Source: Calliopum simillimum
Taxonomy: Eukaryota > Arthropoda > Insecta > Diptera > Lauxaniidae
DNA length: 64,000 nucleotides
Direction: 5' to 3'
Assembly (NCBI GenBank): GCA_951812925.1
Contig: OX638368.1
Coordinates: 68,658,569-68,722,568 of the forward strand
Shown: positions 11,701-23,700 of the stretch, piece by piece
How positions within the stretch are numbered: position 1 is the stretch's first letter
Layout of the letters: the number at the start of each line of letters is the position of its first letter
Program-made: the position numbers and the translations under genes
The notes under the pieces: model-generated
The model's input: the letters and a program-made list of their open reading frames with translations, nothing else
The model's database searches: none
Told to the model about the DNA's origin: nothing

Positions 11701-14700
11701 TTCCTGAGTCAATATTGCCAATATCTTATTGCTTCCTTAATTGCTAAGCATTCTAAATATATTGCTTTTTTCTATTTTCGTGCTGCATTTAGTTTTTTTT
11801 GAATAATACGCCACTGGTTTTTCTTTGGCATTAGGTTGTGTCTGTTTCACAATTGCACCCACTCCTTCTAACGATACATCTATGTAAATATTGATCGATA
11901 AATCTTGGTCAAAGATTTCAAGTATTGGTTGTGAACAAAACCATTTTTATACCCTACACCCAGGGTATATTCACTTTGTCCTTCCGTTTGTAACGCAGAG
12001 ATGAAGACGTGGCAGATATATTCTTGATCAGCGTCACGTCCTGAGTCGATATAGCTATGTCCGTCTGTCTGGCTGGCTGGCTGGGTGGGTGTGCGTGGAA
12101 ATAAATTTTTTGGGAAAACTGAGCAATATACAACGTCGTAAAAGTTAGCTCGGGGGATTAAAAATGAGCGAAATCGGTCAACGGACACGCCTACCGCCCA
12201 TACAAAAATTATATTCAAAATGCAATAATAAGAGCATTATTTACAATAACAGAAGCAAAATACACATAAATACTAGGAATAGTAAGTTCAAGCTCTGAGG
12301 AAAAACTAGGCGAATTCAGACTGGAGGGCGTGGCACCTCCCATATAAACAAAAGTTTCAAAATGTTATACTGAAAGCGGTTTTTGAGATAACCCAACCAA
12401 ATTGCACTCAAACACTCAGATCAATAAATGCAAGCTCTGAAAAAAAAATTAAGCGAACTCGGACAAGAGGGCGTGGCATCTCCCATACAAGCAAAAGTTT
12501 CAAAATGATATACTGAAAGTGTCTTGAGAAAATCCAACCAAATTTCACTCAAGTACAAAGAGCATTTATTGCAAACTCTGAGCAAAAAGTAGGCGAAATA
12601 GGACTAGAGGGCGTGGCACCTCATATAGAAGCGAAAGTTTGAAAATGCTATTCTGAAAGATTTTTTAAAAGAAACCCTAACCGAATTTTACTCAAACACT
12701 CAGAAAAATAAATGCAAAGCAAATGCGTAGGCAAAATCTTGATAAACTCGGTGAGAGCGTGGCACTCCCTATATAAGCAATTCTACTAGAAGTTTTGGAA
12801 GAATAAAACAATTTATTTTAATAAAATCTTGTATGTACAAGAATATTGCATAGTCTTTATCAATTAAGTGTTAAATAATATACTTGAAATGCGATGTAGG
12901 GTATTTAGTTTTTGGCCAGGTCAAAGATACCACCCTTACTAGTTTATCTTTTAAAAAGTATTTTGACTATCTTCAGACCACATAAATTTCGAATTCTTTC
13001 TTAACAAATTTTGAAGTGGATCTAAGATTATTACACTATTTGGTATGTATTCATGATAAACATTTATTTAACCTAGAAATTGTCTTATTTTCTTTTGGGT
13101 TTTTCGAAAGTAAGTTATCCTTCACTGGTCTAATAGAATTATCTTGAATAATATGCCCCATTTCGTGAATTTCAGCCCAAAGCCTTCTTTCTTTATTGCT
13201 TCGAGCAATTTCGTTAGATAATCAATGGGCTCCGCAAAAGTTTTTGAAAATATAAGAATGTCATCTATGTAGTTTACTTTAAAATTCGAAAGTTTATACT
13301 TTCTCAGTTCTATTTATTCTTTGAAATATTGCAGGCGATGTTTGAAGTCCAAATGGAAGGCAAGTCCATTGGAAGTGCCCTTCCTGTGTTACAAACCCTA
13401 TCTTTTTCCTATCTTCAATTCGTAGAGGAATCGACCAAAACGCAGCGTTTATAGATATCTAAGTGTTGGAAAAAATTTCCAATTTCTTGTTTTTACCATT
13501 AGATAGATCTTCTATCAGAGGGAATGGTTGAGCTTGAGGCACATCAATTTTATTTAGATCTCCAAAATCTATACAGTCTGGATTTCCTTTTTAAGAACTA
13601 AAGTAGCTGGTGCTGCAAATAAGATGAGATTTTTATCCAATAATTTTGATATTTGTTCTTCTATCTCTTTTTTTTTTCATCTAAAGTGCATCTGTAAGAC
13701 TCCTTAGTATAATATTTGCCCGTTAACTCGTCTATCCTTGCTTTATCACCCTTAACTGTTACAATGTCAGACTTATCTTTCGCAAAAGTAGATTTGTATT
13801 CATCAATTTGTTTATTTATCTCTGATTTCTGATTATTATTTAGGTGGTTTACTAAAATTTCAAATTATTCTTCTATGTGTTCATTGAAGGTACTACATAT
13901 TTTATTTTCAATATTTTTTGTCATTTTATTATAATCGTGTTTAGCTACTGCAGCATGTATTACATTTAAGTTTTCATCTTGGATTTATTTGAAGGCGTTA
14001 GGAAATAACGCTCAAAAACGAAATAACGCCAAATTTATTTTTAAATAAATTTGGGCGATAATCATTTTGGGTGTTATTTCGTTTTTTTGTTTTTGGGCGC
14101 TAATTAATTCGTTTTTTTATTTTAAACGAAATAAAGCCAAAAAAAAAGAAATAAAGTCCAAATTTTAGACGTGATTATTGCCCAAATTTATATGAAAACA
14201 TTTTGGGCGTGGTTTCATATTTTTTGGGGGTTATTTCGTTTTTGTTTTGGGCGTTATTACGTCATTTTATTTTTTGGGCGTTGTTTGTTAACGCCTTATT
14301 TTAATAGCTTTATCATACTAAAAAATTTTTCCATCTATAAAGTGAACATCAACGTTGTTTTCAATGTCAAAACTTCCATTTTGTTATCTAATGCTAGATT
14401 AACTATTATTAATGGTGTAACTATTCGTTTTTTTATCGGCATTATTAAATTCAGCATCAATGACTAAATGATTCTCATATCTAATTTGTTTTTTTTTTTT
14501 TTGTTTCTTTATCACTATCATTTGACGTAAACCAGCTTGCTAACTCAGAGTGGAAACGATTTTTTTTTATTTAGTCTCTCACAAATTGTGCATGGTTTCT
14601 TTTCGTCGGTCTTTGCTCTAGTCATATTTCGTACTTTTTATTTATTCAAAATTTGTTATTTACCAAGTGCTCCAGGTTCCCAATGACCTTGAATAAATAT

Positions 14701-17700
14701 ATTGTGTCTTAATTCATCCCTGTTTATTCTGTCCGCAATGTTTTCTGGTAAGCCAAAGCAATTATCTCAAAGTCCCTTAGCCAATTGAATTTCTCAATTG
14801 CTGCAAAAATTATCTTTTTTAATGCATATTCCAATGGCGAGCCTGTTTGGTATTTGAATGATAAAGCATATTTACTAATTCTGTAAGCTTTATTAGCATG
14901 CATAGCACCAAAGTGTTCCTTCCAGTCATTCTATTCAGAAGTTGAAGTATTTTTTATCATCATCGAACCGTACCAGTCTAAGCATGATTTTCTCCGGAAA
15001 AATTTTTAAAATATCAATTATTTCTTGATCGCTAACTATCTCTAGTCTTTCACTCTTTTTTAAAAAGGATTTTAGCCATTGCACTGCAATGTCTTCTTCT
15101 TTCAATTCTAAATCACTTAATTATAGTACGTGGTAATTTCTTCAATTTATCTATCGCGTAAAAATATTTAAGAACCACAATTTTTCAAACATGTAATTCA
15201 TTCAACATTCGGTTCCCCATTATTTTTCAAATGCTAAACTGAGCTCACTTCAGAAAATGATCAATAACTGCGAAACGACTCAAAATATATTTGCTCTGAT
15301 AACGGTTCTTTACTGCATGGTTATGACATTGAAAATTTGGTGTGACATGTTTGCTGCATTAATTCAAATTGAAGCAGAGTAATGTTTGATGTAAGTGTCC
15401 GTATTACTTTTCGCGTGACTGTATATATTATAAACATATGCAGCAAATTGCGATGAAGATTTGGAGACGAAATTTTTAGCGCGTTAATTTTCTTAAGATC
15501 TCATTTTAAGAAAAAATCTAAAAATTAAAGCCGATATACATTTTCATTTGAGTTTATATGAATATCATTAAAAAATTTTTTTGTGTAACATAATTTTTTT
15601 TTTGTGATTGAACAAGATTCAAAATTTAACCCTTTCGACCCGGCTGGGACAATATATCCCAAAATTTTTTTGAACAAATACTTTTGAATAATATAACTCG
15701 GTTATTAACGTTACTTAAATTGGATGAATTAATAAAATTAATGCAATTTTTAGTAACCACTATTTTTCCTTATAACCACTCCAAGGACATTGTATCCCGA
15801 AAATTCAAATCAAAAACATATGTTGGGAGTATAGACCGAAAACGCCTCTGGCGGTGAAAATTTGAATTTAGAGACGTTCAAACATTTTACTTAAATTTAG
15901 TTTCTAAGGTTAACCTATCACAAATATTGTGTACCCCACAGTTTTTTTCCGGGTCGAAAGGGTTAAACACTCACAGCCGTATTTATAATAAAAGTTAAAC
16001 CATGGAATAAGACTATTCCGAAGTTTAACATGAAATTCTGATTTATAAACAATTTTATTCCCAGTTTAAATTTTAAACTGCCTTGGAGCAGGTTTAAAGC
16101 TAGTTAAGCGCCGTTTTTGACGTGATGCGAATATTGTCAAAAAATTATTTGTCAATTTATCTCAACAAAAATAAATTCAATTTCAACTTCAAAAATTAAA
16201 AATATAATAATATACGAAAAAACAAAATTTGGCTGCATCGCACTAAGCCAGCACGTCCATGGAGGCAATACATAATATGTAATATGTAAGTGGCTCACAG
16301 CTTATTTCGGGCATGCCTATTGTCCATAATAAGTAAAAGAAAATCCACAAAATTTGCTTCCGAGACGCTCATGGCGGAAAAAACCGATTGAGCAGGAAAA
16401 ATTCAGGTCACAGCTTATTTCGTGCAGATGCTTATTTCCCATTTGAAGCCGGTGGTTCGCGTTATTTAACGGGAATGTATTATTTTATGTCCTCTGTGTG
16501 GTATTCGCAACTAGATGCAGCCAATTTTCAGTTTGATCTTGTACATGTGAGGGTAAAAAAGTGCATTTTGCAAAAATGGGTCGTCCAGCAGCGAAAATCG
16601 GTGATAACTCATTTTAAGAACGGCTAATCCATGCGCTAAGCTGCTTTATATGTTAGTTTGAGTCCCGCCTACAATGCAAAGCACAATTAAAAGCTTCGTT
16701 CATGCAAATCAGGTCCAAAATAAGGGTAAAAGTGCGTCAAACAATAATTTAAATCCCGCTGACGGTTCATTTATTGTCCACAAAATCAATACTAACCAAC
16801 ATTATTGGCTTCAAAAATCGTCAGGGATATACTTACATCAAGTATTAAGTAACCAGTACAGTGCAAAAACTGGTGGCTGCGTGTACCGAGTCCTCAGCTT
16901 CAAAGCCCAAGTAGTTCTTCATAAGCAAAAAAAAATCCAAAAAAGTCCACTTGCTTTTACGATTCGGCTCAGTATTACGTTTCCGATGTAAGTATGAAAT
17001 GTCATCAGGTTCAAATATGTTAAATTTAGACTCGTCCATAATTATGACGCTGCTTTAAAAGTCCTAATCTTTGTGGGCGTGCTAATACTGAGCTCGATAT
17101 CAAAAAGAATGTAAGCTATAAAGGCTTTTTTGCTTATGAATGGCTACTTAGGCTTTAAAATTGTGGTCTCGGTGCACGAGGTGAACAGTTTTCGCTCTTT
17201 GCAGCTTGCTTAGTTTGCGCTGCATGTTTGTGACTATTTTTGGAGCTGATAATGTGAGCTGTCTTAGTTTTATGGATTAAAAACTGATCGTCAGCGGGAT
17301 TAAAAATGGGGTTTGACGAGCTTTTACCCGTATTTTGGACCCGATTTGCATAAACGAAGCTTTCAATTGTGCTTTGCATTATGGGCAGGACTCAAATTAA
17401 CATATTGAGCAGCTTTGTGCAGAAACAAATCATTCTTAAAATGATTTATCACCGATTTTCGCTGCTTGACGACCCATTTTTGCAAAATGCACTTTTTTCC
17501 GTAACATGTACAATGTCAAGCTAAAAATTGGCTGCATCAGGTTGCGAATACCACATAGATAACATAGAAAAATAAATTCCCGTTAAATAACGCGAAACGC
17601 TGGCTCCAAAGGGAAAAGAAGCATCTGCACGTAATAAGCTGTGACTTGAAATTCTCCTGCTCAATCGGTTTTTCCGCCTTGAGCGTCTCGGAATCAAATT

Positions 17701-20700
17701 TTGTGGATTTTCTTTTACTAATTATGAACAATAGGCATGCCTGTCTAAGCCTGCATTCAAAATTTGATGATATTTGTAATAGTTTTAAAGATACAGTGTT
17801 TTGAAGTTAAAAAATATTACTGCACGAAATAACCTGTGAGCCACTGTAAGTCGAAAACGGCATTACTTGTGTTGGCCGCAGGAGCCGAAGAAATGGAAGC
17901 AGTCATTGCAGCGGATGTACAGCGACTGGGTGGAGTGAATGTCATTGTTACGGGTCTTGTTTGAGGGATAGTTATAAAATGCTCCCGAGGTGTGCAAACC
18001 AGTCCTGAAGCTTCCGTAGAAGCTTTTAAGTGCAACCAATGTGATGCCCTTGTTTTACCCGGCGGATTGGTAGGCTCCCTAGTTAAGTTAGACGTAGAAA
18101 TCCTACAAAGACAACTAACCGAAGGACGCATCATTGCAGCAATTTATGCTGCCCCTACATCACTTTTGGGGCATTGCACTGAAAACGACAAGGGCAAAAA
18201 CTTTATTTCCTATCCTGCTCTTAAATTGAAAATGGAAAATGATTGCAAATATATTCATTGAATATGAAAAAGTTGTGTAGTTTGTGCGAATATTGTGTCA
18301 ATAAAAGTAAAAACCTAAAATAAAATACAAAAGTAATTTAGTTCTTTGTATGGAAGGAAGATTCTGGCTATTGAAAAAATAAATTGCACTGTTTTCTGGA
18401 AGCATGTTTGCCTGAAAACATCGTTTTCTGCAATTTGGAATTTTATTAAATTTTCTTTGTCTTGATTTTCTATATTTATTTTATAAAAAGTCAAAAAAAA
18501 AGACGTTTGAAAATTGTAATAGAATCATAGATATTTGACATAAGGCTGGTTTAGTGAAAATGTTTATAAATCAGCAGTGGCTTAACTTCGATTTAAATTT
18601 TTATACCTGGTTCAACTAAACCGGAGAATAGCGACGGTTTAAAAAAATCTAATAAATACGTCATTGTTTTAAAAACATTCGCTTTCAATAGGCTTTTATT
18701 TTTTTTTATCTATTTAAAAAATGCTTTAGTCCCGAAAATCCCGGAATCAGTTAAAGCAGGAAAATTTACTTCCCTATTGCCAGTGAATAGTGCTTCCAAA
18801 AACATTTTAGTTATCCTCTGCTCTTTCTCGCCAAAAAGTTAAGCGTTAAAAATGTGTGAAATATGTAAAAAAAAAAAAATTTCACAAAGAGATGAAAAAG
18901 TTTGCTGGTTTGACTCATCTTTGCTGATCTGAACAATGTTTTCATAAGCAATGTCATTCATTAAAAGTAATCATTTTCCTTTTTAAATTATTGATGAAAA
19001 ACGCGAGCTACAGGTCATAATAATAAAAAACGTCAAAACATTTTAAAAATACTATTTTTTATTTTTTCGTTTTATATCTCTCTTCCCGCTGGAAGTTATG
19101 CAATTTCCTATAAATAAAAAATCCCAAGGCTCTTACATGCGTGCGATTAATCATTTTCATGATAAAAGGCCCAAAAAGTGAATATTTTTTATCCGTTCTT
19201 TTGTCAAGGATGAATTCTTTTCCGGGGATAGAACACCAGATTATTATAAAAACTCATTTTTGGAATCTTCAAGAGGCGTACAATTTGATCCGATAAACAC
19301 ATTTGAGGAGGTTTTAAGAATAATAAAATCAAGTTATTAAAAAATTTTAACTATACAAAATCATCAAGGGGAAACTCTCATTTGCTTCCTCTTTGCGTCC
19401 CCCATAATATTGCCACAAACTTTAATCATCCGCAACTGAAACACTTCGCATAAAACAAATAAGTTTAGAACAAATAAATAATAAAAACAAAACAAGTATT
19501 ATAAAGCAAATTGAGAATACATACCTGCCAACTAACGCGACTTGATAAATTCTCAACAATTAAGCGATACTCAGTTCGCAAAGGTGGTCCATAACGAGAA
19601 GATGATCGAGAATTTTTGTTTCTGTTGAATAAATATAATGAAAAAATTTTTAGAAAAAGGTTATTTATATTAGGTGAAGTAAAAGTACAATAAGTACTAC
19701 ATAGGCGACCTGTTTCCCTAATTGAAGCAGCCCAAGATTGTACCTTAACGCGTCGTAGTTCCTAGCACAGATTATTTTTCTTCTTTGCAAGAGTAATATT
19801 GTATGCGTTGTTATTAGTTTCCAAAACAAAAAAAATTTTAAAAACGTCATTGGATAGTAAGGAGGACACCCCCGCGGTACGTAAATAATGATAATCGATA
19901 CTAAATTAGAAAATATAAGTGGTTTTTTGAATACATGATGTAAGGTTAGCTGCGAGAGATACAAATTGGAGAGTCATAGATCTACAAAAAAAGTTCCACC
20001 AGGGGCCCTATTCTCTAACTTGCTATCTCCTATTCTCCATCGCCAAAACTCTAAAAATTCGAATTTGGAGATTGTAAGCTAAATTCCGATTCTCGTTGCT
20101 AGCAATCTCTAAATTTGTAGCTTATTTTTAGAGATTCAATGCGCCATCTAGTTTTCAATTTCAAACTTTTTCGACTCTAGCGTAAAAAATATGTATTAAA
20201 ATTTTACTGAAAAATAATTTTAATTAAAAAATATGCTATTAAAATAAATGTACTACAGTAGCACAGTGGTCAGAGCATCCCCTAGAAACACAAAGGTCTC
20301 AAGTTCGACACCGCAACATAAAATTTTTTTTTATATTTTTATGTTTTTTAAAATATGTACTATGTGTAATCAGTAAAAAATACTGGGATTTTCCATAAAT
20401 TTTTACGGTTAATTTTGTCCGTGTGAGAAGTTCAACAAATATTTCGGCCGATACATCGAAGGATTAGACGCCTGTCGCTGTCTTCTCATTTTTTCTGAAA
20501 GCCTTTCTCGATTCGATCTTTATAAGATAAGATTCCATGTCATAAATGAATTCATATACGTTTGTTCTACTTTACGAATAAAATGTTAGTTTAAGCACAA
20601 AACTACAATATAATACAAAAATGCTTTATTAACCTTGTCGAATAGCCTTTGTAGGAATTCATAAAATAAAATGTACTACCTGGGAGTGGCGGGTGCAACG

Positions 20701-23700
20701 TTTGTAAGCATTGTTGTTTGACGTTATATTCCTTAGCTAAAAAATTTCTAAAACTTTCACAAAGATAAGGAATGCAATACATAATAGCGGGAAAAAATAA
20801 ACTTAAACATATTTCATGAATATTTGTATTAAAAAAAAAAACTTCACAAATAATTATCTTGCCCGCTGTGAGATTCGAACCTTGAACATTTAGCTTGAAA
20901 AACAAAAATACAACCACTAGGCTATTCCATTTATTTTTTATAATGAAATAAAAATTTATTATATTCAAATGATTCAATGCGCCACCTAGTGTTCAATTTC
21001 AAATTTTTTCGACTCTAGCGTAAAAAATTTGTATTAAAATTTTAGCTGAATTTTCTCCAAAAGTGTTTAATTTTGTATTCTCTAAAACTCGTATGCCAAA
21101 AATTTGAAGTAAATAATCTAATTTTTGGAGAAAGCTATTTTGAAGAAACAAATATTTGCTAAACAATCTTAAAGGTAAGTAAATAGATAGTTATGTTGCA
21201 AAATTTATTTATTTTTTATACTCTAATTTTTTACATAGAAAGCAACACAAAAAGAACCACAATAAAGCAAAAAACCGCTCTTGTTGAATATATAGAGGAA
21301 AACATAGATTTGATAAGACCAAATTACATATGTCAATCTTATTTTTGAACTACCATTTATATTTTTATGTATGTACATGCAGATTTGTAAGTGATTCTGG
21401 AGAAAATCTTGGCCCACAGAGCGTTGACAACTGAATATAAGCTTCTGTTAAAGGAAATTATAAAAGTTGTAATAATAGCATACCATAAGAAAAAAACCTC
21501 AACGCTATTAACAACCGCAGCCTCTTTGGGAAGCCACTAATTCTTTGCCTATTTGTCAAACGTGGACATACTTCTTCTTTCAAATTTGAGCAAAGAGATT
21601 TTGGTAATCTGAGAAATTCAACAAATATTTCGGCCGATACATCGAAAGGATCAGACGCCTGCCGCAGCCTTTTAATTTTTTTTTTGAAAGCTTTCCTCGA
21701 TTTGTAAGATAAGATTCTATGTCATAAATTAATTCATATATCTTTGTTCTACTTAACGAATAAAATGTTGGTTTAAGCACAATACTATGATATAAAAATG
21801 CTTTATTAACCTTTTCGAATAGCCTTTCTAGGAATAAAGCACGATAAAATTGTTGTTTGACGTTATTTCCTTAGCTAAAAACTTTTTAAAAATTTTACAA
21901 AGATAAAGAATGCAATACATAATAGCGGGAAAAAATAAACTTAAACACATTTCATGAATATTTGTATTAAAAAAAATAAAATTAACAATTATCTTGCCCG
22001 CTATGAGAATCGAACCTTGGACATTTAGCTTGAAAAACAAAAATGTAACCCCTAGGCTATTCTCTTTATTTTTTCATTATGAAATAAAAAAGTATAATAT
22101 TCAAATACTCTGGCGGCAAAAAATTTAAATAAAAAATTTTCGGTTTGTGTCTAAATATTGAAGAAAATATTTTAGCTAGGCAAGTTGAAATACAGAATCG
22201 CATTTATGCTTAATCTCTAAAAAATTTTCGTTTCAAAATTTTTAGCATTTAGGAGATGGAGATGGAGAATAAGCTAAGCAAGTTAGAGAATAGGGCCCCA
22301 GGTTCCACTCTGGCCAGTCCGGATGCTCTTAATCAAATTGCAGGCGTACCTTCTTGAAATTTAGTCATATGAAAGAATTTTTCCCTTTCTTTCCAAAAAA
22401 TATATTTTGGAAGGTAAAAAAGGTGTAGTTTAGTTTAGTACTAAAATAGTAGTAAATTTAGTACTTTTTACCAAACACGAAACATTTTATCTTGAGCTTA
22501 TACCTTTCCAGGAGTGGTCTGAACATGAAAATCGGTTAAGAAATGTCTAAGTTATTGACAATTATTTGAGGAGAGTTTGTCACAATTTACAGATTTTTTC
22601 AAACTTTGCACTCTTCCACAAGCCACGAAAAAAATCGGAAAATTTTTTTTTGCATTTTCTTGAAGATTAGGCATGAAACAAAACCATGTACCAAATTTCA
22701 GCGAAATCGGAAGGGGTGTAGCAGATCTTGTTACGCTAGGCATGGAATGGCTGCATTGCATTTTGAATTTTTTATATATATGGGAGGTGCCACGCCCTCT
22801 TGTGCTAGTTCGCCTAGTTTTTGCTCAAAGTTTTCATTTAATAGTCTTAGTATCTCAGTGAAATTTGGACGGCTACCTCAAAAACTGCTTTTAGTATAGC
22901 ATTTTTAAACTTGCTTATATGAGAGGTGAAATTTAGACGGCTTATCTTAAAAAACGCTTTTAGTATAGCATTTTGAAACTTTTGCTTATATGGGAGGTGC
23001 AACGCCCCCTTGCCCGATTTCACCCGTTTTTTGTTGAGAGCTTGCTTTTATCATCTTTAGTGTTTCAGTGAAATTCGGTTGGACTATCTCAAAAAACGCT
23101 TTCAGTATAACATTTTTTAACTTTTGCTTATATGGGAGATGCCACGCCCCCTTGTCCGAACTCAACTTATTTTTGCTCAAAAGTTGCACTCACTATCCCT
23201 AGTGCCTAAAAACTGATTTTCAAAAGTTTACGTGCAGAATACCATTTTTGGCCAGCTTTTACTTCGATTGGCACCTGCGTGTGACGGTTTAACTAACCTG
23301 TTATCCAGAAGGCTCAATATTTTTGTGCGCTTAATTTAATGTAATTCCCCTATCGCTTGGCTTGCAGTCTTAATATTTACAAATTTACACTTGCTGCTGG
23401 AATAATTGTTGTCTCCTTTTAACGAATGTGAATTGGCACATTAAAATAGAGAAAAGTATCAAACTCAGAAGCGCCATGGAAAGCAAACGCGACTTAGCTT
23501 TAAATTTATTAACAAAAAAAAAAAATATATCATAAGTGTTTTTAAACTACTTGGAATAGGAAAAAGATTCATTAAGGAAACGGCTCGACTAAAAAAAAAA
23601 AAGTAGAATAATTTGATACGATAGTCGGATAATGTGGTATTACCTGGAGACCGATCCCTGCTCGGTCAATAATCTGATCTTATTATTTTAGTCGATGTTT

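Larger units (their letters stand above)
11560..15160 (-). pseudogene. Decayed Ty3/gypsy LTR retrotransposon (gag and pol remnants)
   Basis: Read on the minus strand, gag-like sequence (about 15140-14570) is followed by reverse transcriptase (about 13720-12955) with YIDDI at 13271-13257, then RNase H (about 11940-11590) with [11 protein letters not shown] and RNase H are separated by a Helitron-like insertion at 11944-12942. There are many stops and frameshifts, no complete frame and no LTRs recognised. A small TIR element at 13995-14295 interrupts it. Sense orientation is the same as B52. Related insect elements include errantiviruses; this copy is dead. Confidence 0.82.
20002..22299. mobile_element. 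2.3 kb TIR element with internal direct repeats and tRNA-like boxes
   Basis: Termini GGGGCCCTATTCTCTAACTT and its inverse at 22299. GTTCCAC lies just outside each end, suggesting a target duplication. The interior is largely duplicated: about 20410-20860 returns in direct orientation at about 21605-22000 (ATTTCGGCCGATACATCGAA, AAGATAAGATTC), and CAATGCGCCA-CTAG / TTTTCGACTCTAGCGTAAAA recurs at 20140 and 20975. No transposase recognised. Confidence 0.8.

Noticed and set aside
14171..14467. 98-codon plus-strand frame
   Set aside because: It runs through the GGCGTTATTTCG mini-element and antisense gypsy sequence and has no recognisable motif.
20861..20930. Possible functional tRNA gene
   Set aside because: The A and B boxes are good, but the acceptor and anticodon stems do not pair and the sequence is duplicated inside a mobile element.
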